A stretch of DNA of 64,000 nucleotides from Chondrinema litorale (lineage in GTDB: Bacteria > Bacteroidota > Bacteroidia > Cytophagales > Flammeovirgaceae), in NCBI RefSeq assembly GCF_026250525.1, contig NZ_CP111050.1, forward strand, positions 124,001-188,000. The letters run 5' to 3'. The notes beneath the pieces are model-generated. The model made no database searches. It was given only the letters and a program-made list of their open reading frames with translations, and had not been told where the DNA came from. The position numbers were made by a program, and so were the translations under genes. Below, piece by piece: positions 55,821 through 64,000 of the stretch (positions are counted from its first letter, which is position 1; every line of letters begins with the position of its first letter).

Positions 55821-58559
55821 ATGAACGTAAATGAAAACCACTATCTAAAAGAAGAGCTTTATAAACTAATTAAAACTAGTGATGAAATTTTTGATTTCAT
55901 TCAGTCAAGCACTTTAGATGGGTTGTGGTACTGGGATTTAGAAAACCCAGAAGAAGAATGGATGAACGACACTTTTTGGATTACTCTAGGCTATAATCCA
56001 TCAGAAATGCCACATAAATCTTCGGCATGGCAGGATAAAGTATATCCAGAAGATTTGCAAGCAGCATATAAAAGTGTAGAAAAGCATCTTGCAGATCCTT
56101 CTCAACCATTCGAACAAATCTTTAGATACATTCATAAAAATGGCTCAACAATTTGGATTAAATGTAGAGGTTTGGCTATAAGAAATAAAGATGGCAAACC
56201 TGTGAGAATGTTGGGTGCACACAATAATATTACAGCTCAAAAAGAACAAGAAGTTGCCCTTGTTAAAACAAATAGACGGCTTAACGAAATTCTTTCTAGT
56301 ACCGGAGATATTGTATTTATCTTAGATAAGAAGCTTAAAATCGTTGAGCTTTTTAATAGAACAACTGACGATAATTATATTCAAAATTTGAAAGCTGGAA
56401 ATAAAATTACAAATACGAATCTTTCAAATAATACAATAACCATTATAAAAAATACCATTAAAACACTCTCTGAAAAGAAAAACAGAGAACAATTAGTTTT
56501 TGAAATTGAAACAGAAAATGGTAGCCAATGGTACGAGATGGTAATTACTAGTTTAGTTGTTTCTGAAAGCGATAACGAAGAAATCATCTGTGTTATACAA
56601 AACATTACGAAGCGTAAAGCAGCCGAAAAACAATTGATTGAGAAGACCGAGGAGTTAAACAGTTTCTTTTCGGTAGCAGTAGATTTGCTTTGTATTTCAG
56701 ATTTAGGTGGTAGGTTTATTAAAGTTAATGCCTCTTGGACAGATGCACTAGGTTATTCTGTAGAAGAATTAAATGGCTCATATTTTATTGGGTTTGTACA
56801 TCCTGATGATGTTTCTCAAACAATGGAAGTAATGGGGAGGTTAGCTGCGGGTAAAAAAATCTTGAGTTTTACGAATAGATATCTTTGTAAAGATGGAACT
56901 TACAAATATTTGGAATGGCGGTCTAAGCCAATTGGCAATTTAATTTTTGCCATAGCTAGAGACATTACAGAAAGTAAAGTTGCTGCTGATGAGCTACAAT
57001 TAACCAAAGAGCTTTTAGAGCAAACCAGTAAAGTAGCCGGTGTTGGAGGTTGGGATTTAGATTTAAACACTCAGCAATTAACTTGGTCAGACATTACTAA
57101 AGCCATTCATGATGTTGCACCAGACTATGAACCATGCTTAGAACAGGGAATTAATTTTTATAAAGAAGGAAGAAGCAGAGAAATAATTGCAAAAGTGGTC
57201 GAGAAAGGCATAAAAACCGGAAAAAGCTGGGATGTAGAATTGCAAATAACCACTGCCAAAGGGATTGATAAATGGGTGAGGGCAATTGGTATTCCTGAAA
57301 TGGAAAATGGAGAATGCAAGCGTATATATGGTACATTTCAGGATATAGAAAAAGCTAAACAAGCTAAAGAGAAATTAGAAACAGCTTTAAGTCAAGCCGA
57401 ACAGGCAGCAGAAGCAAAGTCAGCCTTTCTATCAAACATGTCTCATGAAATAAGAACACCGCTAAATGCCGTAATCGGGATGACTCATTTGCTAATGGGG
57501 AGTAATCCTAGGGAAGACCAGCTTGAAAAGCTTAAAACATTAAAATTTTCTGGCGATAATCTATTGGCCTTAGTGAATGACATACTGGATTATAACAAAA
57601 TAGAATCTGGCATGATCAATTTTGAGAACATTCCATTTAGTTTGTTCGAAATGACTCATAGCTTGAAACAAGCATTTACTTTTAAAGCTGAAGAGAAAAA
57701 TATAAAACTTAAAATTCAGCTAGATTCCGATATACCAAAAGTAATTAAAGGCGATCCAACCCGTTTGGTGCAAATCCTCAATAACTTAATGGGTAATGCT
57801 ATCAAATTTACTGAGAAGGGAAAAGTCGGTTTATATATAGAATTGGTGGAAGAAAATGATAAGCAACTCTTGCTGCTATTCGAAATAAACGATACTGGTG
57901 TTGGAATTTCTCAAGATAAAATTGATGTGATCTTTGAGCGATTTACACAAGCAAACGAAAGTACTACAAGGCAATTTGGTGGAACAGGACTTGGGCTTTC
58001 TATAGTTAAAAAGTTGTTGGAATTACAAGACAGTACTATTGAAATTGAAAGTGAATTAGGTAAAGGTTCTTGCTTTAGATTTAAACTAAGATTTAATAAA
58101 GCTGATAAGAATTTACACTTAGGTGAGTCAGAAGATTTAGATAGTTTTGGTGATCATACTAGCTATAATTTGGAAGGTTTGAAAGTATTATTGGTAGAAG
58201 ATAATATGACAAATAGACTAATAGCTACAGAGTTTTTAACTAAATGGAATGTAGAACTAGATTATGCAGAAAATGGCTTTGAGGCTGTAGAGAAAGTTTC
58301 GGCAAATGATTATGATCTAATATTGATGGATATTCAAATGCCAGAAATGGATGGCTACCAGGCGACCATAAGAATAAAACAACTTGGTGGAGAAAAGGCA
58401 AATATTCCAATTTTAGCCATGACTGCCTCAACCATGCTAGAAGTAAAAAACAAGATTAAGGAAATGGGAATGGAAGACCATATTTTAAAACCTTTTAATC
58501 CAAAAGAATTGAATGCCAAGCTGGCTAAATTTGTGAAAATGAAAAAGCAAAATCATTAA
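55821..58559 (+). CDS. Hybrid sensor histidine kinase/response regulator with four PAS domains
   Basis: A 912-residue cytoplasmic-type hybrid kinase without membrane helices. PAS domains are at ~19-140, ~150-270, ~275-395 and ~400-520 (the first and fourth with PAC-type IYGTFQDIEKAK). A coiled coil precedes HisKA with phosphoacceptor His542 in FLSNMSHEIRTPLNAVIG. The ATPase domain shows NLMGNAIKFTEKG, NDTGVGISQDKID and FGGTGLGLSI. A C-terminal receiver (VLLVEDNMTNRL) carries Asp837 in LILMDIQMPEMDG. It probably senses a soluble or redox signal and phosphorelays to its own receiver. No DNA-binding output domain is present. Targets unknown. Confidence 0.95.
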   Translation: MNVNENHYLKEELYKLIKTSDEIFDFIQSSTLDGLWYWDLENPEEEWMNDTFWITLGYNPSEMPHKSSAWQDKVYPEDLQAAYKSVEKHLADPSQPFEQIFRYIHKNGSTIWIKCRGLAIRNKDGKPVRMLGAHNNITAQKEQEVALVKTNRRLNEILSSTGDIVFILDKKLKIVELFNRTTDDNYIQNLKAGNKITNTNLSNNTITIIKNTIKTLSEKKNREQLVFEIETENGSQWYEMVITSLVVSESDNEEIICVIQNITKRKAAEKQLIEKTEELNSFFSVAVDLLCISDLGGRFIKVNASWTDALGYSVEELNGSYFIGFVHPDDVSQTMEVMGRLAAGKKILSFTNRYLCKDGTYKYLEWRSKPIGNLIFAIARDITESKVAADELQLTKELLEQTSKVAGVGGWDLDLNTQQLTWSDITKAIHDVAPDYEPCLEQGINFYKEGRSREIIAKVVEKGIKTGKSWDVELQITTAKGIDKWVRAIGIPEMENGECKRIYGTFQDIEKAKQAKEKLETALSQAEQAAEAKSAFLSNMSHEIRTPLNAVIGMTHLLMGSNPREDQLEKLKTLKFSGDNLLALVNDILDYNKIESGMINFENIPFSLFEMTHSLKQAFTFKAEEKNIKLKIQLDSDIPKVIKGDPTRLVQILNNLMGNAIKFTEKGKVGLYIELVEENDKQLLLLFEINDTGVGISQDKIDVIFERFTQANESTTRQFGGTGLGLSIVKKLLELQDSTIEIESELGKGSCFRFKLRFNKADKNLHLGESEDLDSFGDHTSYNLEGLKVLLVEDNMTNRLIATEFLTKWNVELDYAENGFEAVEKVSANDYDLILMDIQMPEMDGYQATIRIKQLGGEKANIPILAMTASTMLEVKNKIKEMGMEDHILKPFNPKELNAKLAKFVKMKKQNH

Positions 58560-58626
58560 TTTTTGTTTTAATGAAGGCTAAAACTTTATAATTTTTTATT
58601 TTCAAGCCAAAATAACACTTTAAGAT

Positions 58627-59325
58627 ATGAACTGGAATAGCAAATTAGTTGAAAGTTTTGGCTGGAATGGTGAAATAAAAAACAAAGAATCAAAAGCAAA
58701 GATTGCTAAATTAATTGCAGATAAAGTGAAAGATGGTGATGTAATCGGTTTTGGCTCAGGTTCTACAAGCTATATGGCAATACTAGAAATTGCTAAAAAA
58801 ATCAAAAATGAAAATCTGGATGTAAAAGCTATTCCAACCTCTCATGAGATTGATATTTTATGTATCAAACTAGGGATACCAACTATCTCTTTTAACGATG
58901 GCAAACCGGATTGGGGCTTTGACGGTGCAGATGAAATAGACCCTCAAAATAGCTTAATTAAAGGACGTGGCGGAGCGATGTTTAGAGAAAAATTGATAAT
59001 GGCTGCTGCCGAAAAGACCTATATTTTGGCCGACAAATCGAAACTAGTAAATTCATTAGGAGAGAAATTTCCTGTTCCAGTAGAAACTGTGCCAGCAGCT
59101 TTGGCCAGTGTTGAAAGTGCTCTAATAAAACTAGGAGCGACAGATATTGTGCTCAGGCTAGCCGCTCACAAAGATGGACCTGTAATTACAGAGAACAGCA
59201 ATTTTATACTCGATGTAAAATTTAACAAAGTAGCACCGACCCTAGAGAAAGACATCAAACTCATCCCCGGCGTACTCGAAAGCGGATTGTTTATGGGCTT
59301 TAATGTAGAGATAGTGACGGATTGA
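58627..59325 (+). CDS. rpiA: Ribose-5-phosphate isomerase A
   Basis: A 232-residue enzyme interconverting ribose 5-phosphate and ribulose 5-phosphate in the pentose phosphate pathway. Motifs match RpiA: GFGSGSTSYMAI (phosphate loop), SHEIDILC, WGFDGADEIDPQNSLIKGRG with catalytic Asp/Glu (DGADEID), KGRGGAMFREK and ADKSKLVNSLG. The length fits the family (220-235). It is single, with its own terminator. Confidence 0.95.
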   Translation: MNWNSKLVESFGWNGEIKNKESKAKIAKLIADKVKDGDVIGFGSGSTSYMAILEIAKKIKNENLDVKAIPTSHEIDILCIKLGIPTISFNDGKPDWGFDGADEIDPQNSLIKGRGGAMFREKLIMAAAEKTYILADKSKLVNSLGEKFPVPVETVPAALASVESALIKLGATDIVLRLAAHKDGPVITENSNFILDVKFNKVAPTLEKDIKLIPGVLESGLFMGFNVEIVTD

Positions 59326-59368
59326 AAGTAGTTAAAGAATAATCAGCCTAAGAAATATAATTTTATAG

Positions 59369-59402
59369 AAGGGGGCAACTTATTAAGTTTGTCTCCTTTT
59401 TC
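59369..59402 (+). terminator. Rho-independent terminator of rpiA
   Basis: AAGGGGGCAACTT pairs with AAGTTTGTCTCCTT (G-U pairs and one bulge), three-base loop, then a T-rich tail. A TAAGTTTG inside it was rejected as a promoter. Confidence 0.75.
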
Positions 59403-59440
59403 TATATTAGTACAAATATTATTTAAATAAAATCATCAGT

Positions 59441-62131
59441 TTGAAAGAATTTCCTGCAAATATTAATTTCAAATACAATTGGAGAAAATATCAGCAAAGG
59501 GTATTGCAGGAACTAGATGAACACCTAAAAGACAATCATTTACACATTGTTGCTCCTCCTGGCTCTGGCAAAACTGTGCTTGGTTTAGAAGTGATGTTGC
59601 GCATTAATAAGCCGAGCTTGGTATTGGCTCCTACTGTGGCCATCCGCAATCAATGGATTCAGCGATTTTGTGATTTATTCTTACAAGTAGATAGAAAACC
59701 CGACTGGATTTCTCGGGATATTAAAAATCCCAAATTTTTAACTGTATCAACTTACCAAGGTTTACATGCTGCCCTCAAAAATGAACAAAAGGAAATTGAT
59801 GAAGAAACAAAACTTTTAGAGAATCCAACTCAATTAATCTCTGTACTTAAGGAGCAGCAAATTGGTACTATCGTAATAGATGAAGCGCATCACTTAAAAA
59901 ATGCTTGGTGGCAATCGTTAGACGAAGTTAAAAGAGCTTTACAACCAACTATTGTTGGCTTAACTGCCACACCTCCATACGATGTTTCACATCAGGAATG
60001 GCAGCGCTATATCACATTGAATGGCCCTGTTGATACTGAGATATCTGTGCCTGAATTAGTTGCAGAAGGTGATTTATGTCCACATCAAGATTATGTATTT
60101 CTATCGAAACCAACAGAGATAGAAGAAAGAAAGATTGAGAAAATAAGGCGAAGCAGTATAGCTGTTTTTAATGATATAAAATACGATGGGGAGTTTATTA
60201 AAATCTTAAGTAATCACCCATATTTTGTTGAGCCAAAGGAGCACTTAGATGCGATCTACTCAAACCTTGAGTATTACTCTGCCATGCTCATTTATCTGAA
60301 GGCAGGAGGTATAGAGATTACAGAAGAGCATCTTGAATTAATTGATAATAAAAAAGTGAAAATACCTCAACTTACGTTTGAGTGGTTAGAAATTCTTTTA
60401 GCTTATTTCCTTTTTAAGGATGCAGAAAATACCAAGGAACATGAAGTGTTTCAAGAAGAATTAATCAAAACATTAAAAAGAGCACATGTCTTAGAAAATA
60501 AGACCATAAACTTTAGTACTTCTGAAAAAATTGATCAATACTTGGGTTCGAGTATTAGCAAATTGCAAGGTATTAACAACATTGTAGCCTTTGAATATCA
60601 GAACCTCGCATTAGACTTGCGTATGGTAATTTTAACGGATTACATCCGGAAAGAATTTTTAGTGAGCACCCCAGAAAACGAGCTTGAACTAAACAAAATT
60701 GGTGTTGTTTCTATTTTTGAATCTTTAAGGAGAAATAATAATAACAATGCAAAATTAGGGATTTTATCGGGTTCTTTGGTTATTATTCCTCAATCAGCAC
60801 TGGCATTGTTTACCACAATTAGCAGTCTGTTTGGCATTACAGTAATTTCAACTTCTCCATTAGCTTACGATGGTAATTATCTCATCATCAATGCAACTGA
60901 GCAAATCAAACATGATGTAGTGAACATTACTACACAAGTTTTCCAAAAGGGTGGAATAGAGGTACTTATAGGTACAAAGTCTTTATTGGGCGAAGGTTGG
61001 GATGCACCTGCTATTAACTCTTTAATACTCGCAAGTTTTGTTGGTTCTTATGTGCTTTCTAATCAAATGAGAGGCAGAGCGATAAGAACAGATAGAAACA
61101 ATCAGAATAAAACTGGCAACATTTGGCATTTGGTCTGTATCGATCCAACTGCAAAAAATGGTGGCGATGATCTTAAACTTTTAAAGAGAAGGTTTAAAGC
61201 ATTTGTAGGGGTAAATCTAGATGAAGAAAGCGGTATCGAAAACGGAATTAATCGATTGAATTTACCTCAAAAGTTTGAAGATGAAACCAGAGAAAAACAG
61301 CTAAATCTGTTTAACAAATCGATGTTTCAAAATGCAGCTCAACGTGAGTTATTAAAAGCAAAATGGTCAAAATCGATTGAAAATGGAGTTAATTTAGTAG
61401 AAGAAATCAAAATTCCATCACCTCCAAATGTTCAATATCAACGAGTAAAATCTTTGCATTACAACAAAACCATTGGTTATATGGCTGGCTCTTTAGGTGT
61501 AGCGGCTTTTGGTTTTAGAGCCATATTTTCGTTTACAAAGGGTTTTTGGTTTATGGAATCTGCCGATGATTTTTGGCATTGGGCAATTTTGTTAGGTATT
61601 TCTGGTAGTATCGCACTTGGAGGAAAAAGCTTTAAAACTTTCAAGACCTATGTGAAATACAGAGACATTGCTAAAGATTTCCAAGGTATCGGGCAAGTAG
61701 TTTTAAACACACTCATAAAAATAGGAGTGATTCATACGCATAAATCGGAACTGGAATTGTTTGCAGAGGTACAAAAAGATGGCTCTGTATATTGTCATTT
61801 AGAAGGTGGTAGTAATTACGAAAGATCAGCATTTATAAATGCATTGCATGAAGTTGTAAGCGATATTGAAAATCCTAGATACCTGATTGTTAGAAAAAGC
61901 CAATTTTTAAATTTAATCTCCCAACGAGATTATCATGCTGTACCAGAGATCATTCATAAAAAAAAGCAACATGTTCAATTCTTTAAAAAACAATGGGAAT
62001 TTTATGTAGGAAACTGTGAGATGATCTACACTAGAAATATTGAAGGTAGAAAATTACTTCTTAAATCTAAAGTAAAATCTCTTGCTTCTCAGTTCGAAGA
62101 AAAAGCAGCCAGAATCAATAAATGGCGCTAG
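59441..62131 (+). CDS. SF2 DEAD/DEAH-type helicase with C-terminal membrane hairpin
   Basis: An 896-residue protein. The helicase core has Walker A APPGSGKT (residues 38-45), DEAH (147-150), GLTATPP, and motif VI QMRGRAIR with Gln542, Gly545, Arg546 and Arg549. Between the two RecA lobes lies an unusually long helical insertion (about 200-400). After the core, two hydrophobic helices appear at about 681-700 (MAGSLGVAAFGFRAIF) and 712-730 (FWHWAILLGISGSIALGG), then ~165 residues of soluble C-terminal sequence. A helicase with a membrane anchor is uncommon. Start is TTG at 59441, the only usable start. Role unknown. Defence or RNA work at the membrane is possible. Confidence 0.85.
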   Translation: MKEFPANINFKYNWRKYQQRVLQELDEHLKDNHLHIVAPPGSGKTVLGLEVMLRINKPSLVLAPTVAIRNQWIQRFCDLFLQVDRKPDWISRDIKNPKFLTVSTYQGLHAALKNEQKEIDEETKLLENPTQLISVLKEQQIGTIVIDEAHHLKNAWWQSLDEVKRALQPTIVGLTATPPYDVSHQEWQRYITLNGPVDTEISVPELVAEGDLCPHQDYVFLSKPTEIEERKIEKIRRSSIAVFNDIKYDGEFIKILSNHPYFVEPKEHLDAIYSNLEYYSAMLIYLKAGGIEITEEHLELIDNKKVKIPQLTFEWLEILLAYFLFKDAENTKEHEVFQEELIKTLKRAHVLENKTINFSTSEKIDQYLGSSISKLQGINNIVAFEYQNLALDLRMVILTDYIRKEFLVSTPENELELNKIGVVSIFESLRRNNNNNAKLGILSGSLVIIPQSALALFTTISSLFGITVISTSPLAYDGNYLIINATEQIKHDVVNITTQVFQKGGIEVLIGTKSLLGEGWDAPAINSLILASFVGSYVLSNQMRGRAIRTDRNNQNKTGNIWHLVCIDPTAKNGGDDLKLLKRRFKAFVGVNLDEESGIENGINRLNLPQKFEDETREKQLNLFNKSMFQNAAQRELLKAKWSKSIENGVNLVEEIKIPSPPNVQYQRVKSLHYNKTIGYMAGSLGVAAFGFRAIFSFTKGFWFMESADDFWHWAILLGISGSIALGGKSFKTFKTYVKYRDIAKDFQGIGQVVLNTLIKIGVIHTHKSELELFAEVQKDGSVYCHLEGGSNYERSAFINALHEVVSDIENPRYLIVRKSQFLNLISQRDYHAVPEIIHKKKQHVQFFKKQWEFYVGNCEMIYTRNIEGRKLLLKSKVKSLASQFEEKAARINKWR

Positions 62132-62209
62132 CTAAACCCCAATTAATTTCAATAAAAAGTTTCTAAAAAAAATTTAATTCTCTGATAGTACATATTGCAA
62201 ACTATGCAG

Positions 62210-62231
62210 TAATACTATTACAGTAGTATTA
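62210..62231. promoter_or_regulatory. Palindrome upstream of the YdjC gene
   Basis: TAATACTA - six bases - TAGTATTA, perfect 8-bp arms, ending 29 bases before the ATG at 62261. It could be an operator. Regulator unknown. Confidence 0.4.
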
Positions 62232-62260
62232 AATAATTGAGAATTAATAGTAATTTTCTT

Positions 62261-63250
62261 ATGAAACTTTATTTAACACAGGTACTACTTTCAGGATTAA
62301 TGCTTATGAGCATTTATTCATGTACCAATAAACAGAATACAGAAGAAACCATAGATACCCCCACAAATTGGGCTGAAAAACTGGGTTTCGAAAAGGGTAA
62401 AAAAGTGATTATGTTGCATGCAGATGATGTTGGTATGTGCGACGAAGCCAACAAAGCAGCATTTGAAATTTTGGAAGGTGATTATATCCAATCAGGTGCT
62501 GGAATGCCTCCATGTCCTAATTTTGAAGATTTTATCACTTGGGCAAAATCACATCCAAATGAAGACTTAGGCTTACATCTCACGCTTACTAGCGAATGGA
62601 AAACTTACCGATGGGCTTCTGTTACTGATACAGCAGAGGTTCCCGGATTAATTGATGATGAAGGTAAGATGTGGCACGAAGTACCAGATGTAGTAATTCA
62701 CGCTTCTGGCGAAGAAGTAGAAAAGGAGATAAGAGCACAAATAGAAAAATCTATTGCATTGGGTTACAGACCAGACCATATTGATACACACATGGGTACA
62801 TTATATGGCCATTACGATTATGTGAAAGCCTTTTTTAATGTGGCTGAAGAATATAAAATCCCTGCTAATGTAATTGATCTGTCTGATAGTGTAACAGCGG
62901 CCAAGTTTAAAGCGGTTGGCTATCCTATTGACGATAAAGTGATTGAATTGGCAAATAAATATAGCTTACCAAAACTGGACAACTTTACCAGTGTACCTAC
63001 AGGCAAAACTTATGATGAAAAGATAGAAAACTTTAAAAAACTAATAAAATCTTTAAACCCAGGCATCACTGAAATTATATTTCATCCTTCAGTTTATACA
63101 GAAAACCTCAAAACTATTACCAACTCATGGCAACAGCGAGTGTGGGAATACGAAATGTTTTCTGATCCTGAGTTAATAAAGTTTTTTGAAGAAGAAGGCA
63201 TTGTCTTTACCAATTGGAAAGACATGATGAGTCGCTTTGAAAAAATATGA
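62261..63250 (+). CDS. YdjC/ChbG-family carbohydrate deacetylase, lipoprotein
   Basis: A 329-residue lipoprotein (LMSIYSC lipobox) of the YdjC/ChbG family, metal-dependent deacetylases of N-acetylated sugars such as chitooligosaccharides. Metal ligands: VIMLHADDVGMCDEA (Asp-Asp), LGLHLTLTSEW (His), PDHIDTHMG (His) and EIIFHPS (His). E. coli ChbG is cytoplasmic, so an exported copy suggests periplasmic sugar processing. The ATG at 62261 is preferred over TTG at 62237, because it starts directly before the signal peptide. Confidence 0.88.
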   Translation: MKLYLTQVLLSGLMLMSIYSCTNKQNTEETIDTPTNWAEKLGFEKGKKVIMLHADDVGMCDEANKAAFEILEGDYIQSGAGMPPCPNFEDFITWAKSHPNEDLGLHLTLTSEWKTYRWASVTDTAEVPGLIDDEGKMWHEVPDVVIHASGEEVEKEIRAQIEKSIALGYRPDHIDTHMGTLYGHYDYVKAFFNVAEEYKIPANVIDLSDSVTAAKFKAVGYPIDDKVIELANKYSLPKLDNFTSVPTGKTYDEKIENFKKLIKSLNPGITEIIFHPSVYTENLKTITNSWQQRVWEYEMFSDPELIKFFEEEGIVFTNWKDMMSRFEKI

Positions 63251-63298
63251 TGTTGTATTTTTTTCAAGCAAAATTATTCTGATTATACTTGATTTAAA

Positions 63299-63327
63299 CC
63301 TACTGTTAATTTAACAGTAGGTTTTTT
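63299..63327 (+). terminator. Rho-independent terminator of the YdjC gene
   Basis: Perfect 11-bp stem, CCTACTGTTAA / TTAACAGTAGG, one-base loop and a six-T run, ending next to the stop codon of the convergent histidine kinase. Confidence 0.92.
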
Positions 63328-63328
63328 G

Positions 63329-64000
63329 TTATTCTGGCTTATCACTTCCAATATTTAATAAATTAGGTAAGGTAAGCGAGAAAGTAGTGCCTTTATTAAA
63401 CTCCGATTCAAGCGATATTTTTCCACCTAGTTTATCAATTGCTTCTTTAACAATATAAAGCCCAATTCCCGAACCAACAGAGATTTCACTGGCTCTAAAA
63501 AACATTTCAAAAACTTTCTCTAGGTATTCTTCAGAAATGCCAATTCCATTGTCTTTAATCTCAATATTTGCCATGCTGTTTTTCACAACAACCTTTATCA
63601 ATAAAAATGGATTTTCTTTCTTTGGGTTTTGATATTTGATAGCATTAGATAGTAAGTTTCTAAAAATAGTATTGATTCTAGAAGAATCGTTGTAAAACTG
63701 TTCTTCAAACTCATATTCTTTTATCACTTCGAGCTTAGCTGCATTTTGCATATACTGTAAATCTTCTAGCGTATTTGCAATAATGTGTGCAAAATCAATT
63801 TCTTCGACTTTTACCGCAACCCTAGAGTTACGAGAATAATCGAGTATATCTCTTACAAAACCGTCGAGTTTCCTAATACTAGTATCTGTCATTTGCAGAT
63901 ATTCTTTAAGCTTAATCGGATCAACTTCTATTTCCATTAGCTTTACAAGACCCATTACAGAAGATAAAGGCGCTCTTATATCGTGAGAAACTCTATAAAC
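63329..64000 (-). CDS. Sensor histidine kinase, C-terminal part (5' end beyond the window)
   Basis: A 224-codon fragment, open to the window edge. The first visible residues on the minus strand are VYRVSHDIRAPLSSVMGL, the HisKA H-box with phosphoacceptor His (sixth visible residue), so the sensing part lies outside. The ATPase domain follows with N-box NLLSNAIKYQNP, DNGIGISEEYLEKVF and GSGIGLYIVKEAIDKLGG. The C-terminus KGTTFSLTLPNLL ends the kinase. There is no receiver domain at this end. Input domain and partner unknown. Confidence 0.92.
   Translation of the reverse strand, partial: VYRVSHDIRAPLSSVMGLVKLMEIEVDPIKLKEYLQMTDTSIRKLDGFVRDILDYSRNSRVAVKVEEIDFAHIIANTLEDLQYMQNAAKLEVIKEYEFEEQFYNDSSRINTIFRNLLSNAIKYQNPKKENPFLLIKVVVKNSMANIEIKDNGIGISEEYLEKVFEMFFRASEISVGSGIGLYIVKEAIDKLGGKISLESEFNKGTTFSLTLPNLLNIGSDKPE

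Noticed and set aside
59384..59391. TAAGTTTG as a promoter for the helicase gene
   Set aside because: It lies inside the rpiA terminator stem and no -33 element precedes it.
1..64000. tRNA, rRNA, CRISPR arrays, insertion sequences, phage or plasmid genes
   Set aside because: Looked for by eye on both strands (cloverleaf-like stretches, regularly spaced repeats, transposase or integrase motifs) and none were recognised.

Overview
The window is AT-rich DNA (roughly one third G+C) from a member of the Bacteroidota, most likely a marine or environmental Cytophagales bacterium. The evidence is a SusC/SusD pair driven by an ECF sigma factor and a FecR anti-sigma factor, two formylglycine sulfatases, many lipoproteins with a Ser/Gly-Cys lipobox, Bacteroidota-only families such as the GreA-like protein at 5.9 kb, and a few TAnnTTTG promoter elements. 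No rRNA, tRNA, CRISPR array, transposase or phage gene was seen. The left end cuts a propeller-cytochrome c gene and the right end cuts a histidine kinase.

Layout. 0-8.5 kb: propeller-cytochrome c dehydrogenase-like protein, 6-phosphogluconolactonase-type propeller, NYN-LOTUS ribonuclease-like protein, sulfatase, GreA-like protein, TrmH methyltransferase, membrane protein. 8.5-16.4 kb (mostly minus strand): lipoproteins, an MddA-DUF1353 fusion, an SGNH hydrolase, a winged-helix methyltransferase, a pseudogene with two frameshifts, an AraC regulator, then a non-coding stretch that may hold a small RNA, and CsbD. 16.5-22.1 kb: respiration and stress genes (PoxB, MgtC-like protein, cytochrome bd CydAB). 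22.2-36 kb: a polysaccharide-utilisation region with GH43, ECF sigma/FecR, SusC/SusD, a sulfatase, a gluconate-2-dehydrogenase-subunit-3/GMC oxidoreductase pair and a GH20-like enzyme.

36-55.4 kb: a mosaic mainly on the minus strand, with an esterase, a class C beta-lactamase-like hydrolase, an acyltransferase, an HxlR/SDR divergent pair, CobB, an Asp-box propeller, several small unknown genes, a Crp-DUF4386-like-methyltransferase operon, an iron-linked PepSY membrane protein, and a two-subunit molybdenum hydroxylase (IorAB type). 55.8-64 kb: a multi-PAS hybrid histidine kinase, RpiA, an SF2 helicase with an unusual membrane hairpin, a YdjC/ChbG deacetylase-like lipoprotein, and a truncated histidine kinase.

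How the genes work together. The 23.7-36 kb block looks like one inducible system: SusC/SusD import a glycan, FecR and the sigma factor sense it, the sulfatase and GH20-like enzyme trim it, and the GMC pair oxidises a released sugar. The most interesting non-coding signals sit in the control regions of this block. One is a pair of hairpins with the same TTGGGG loop just upstream of susC. The other is a 14-bp exact inverted repeat that flanks the sigma factor gene, with its second copy just before the fecR start codon.
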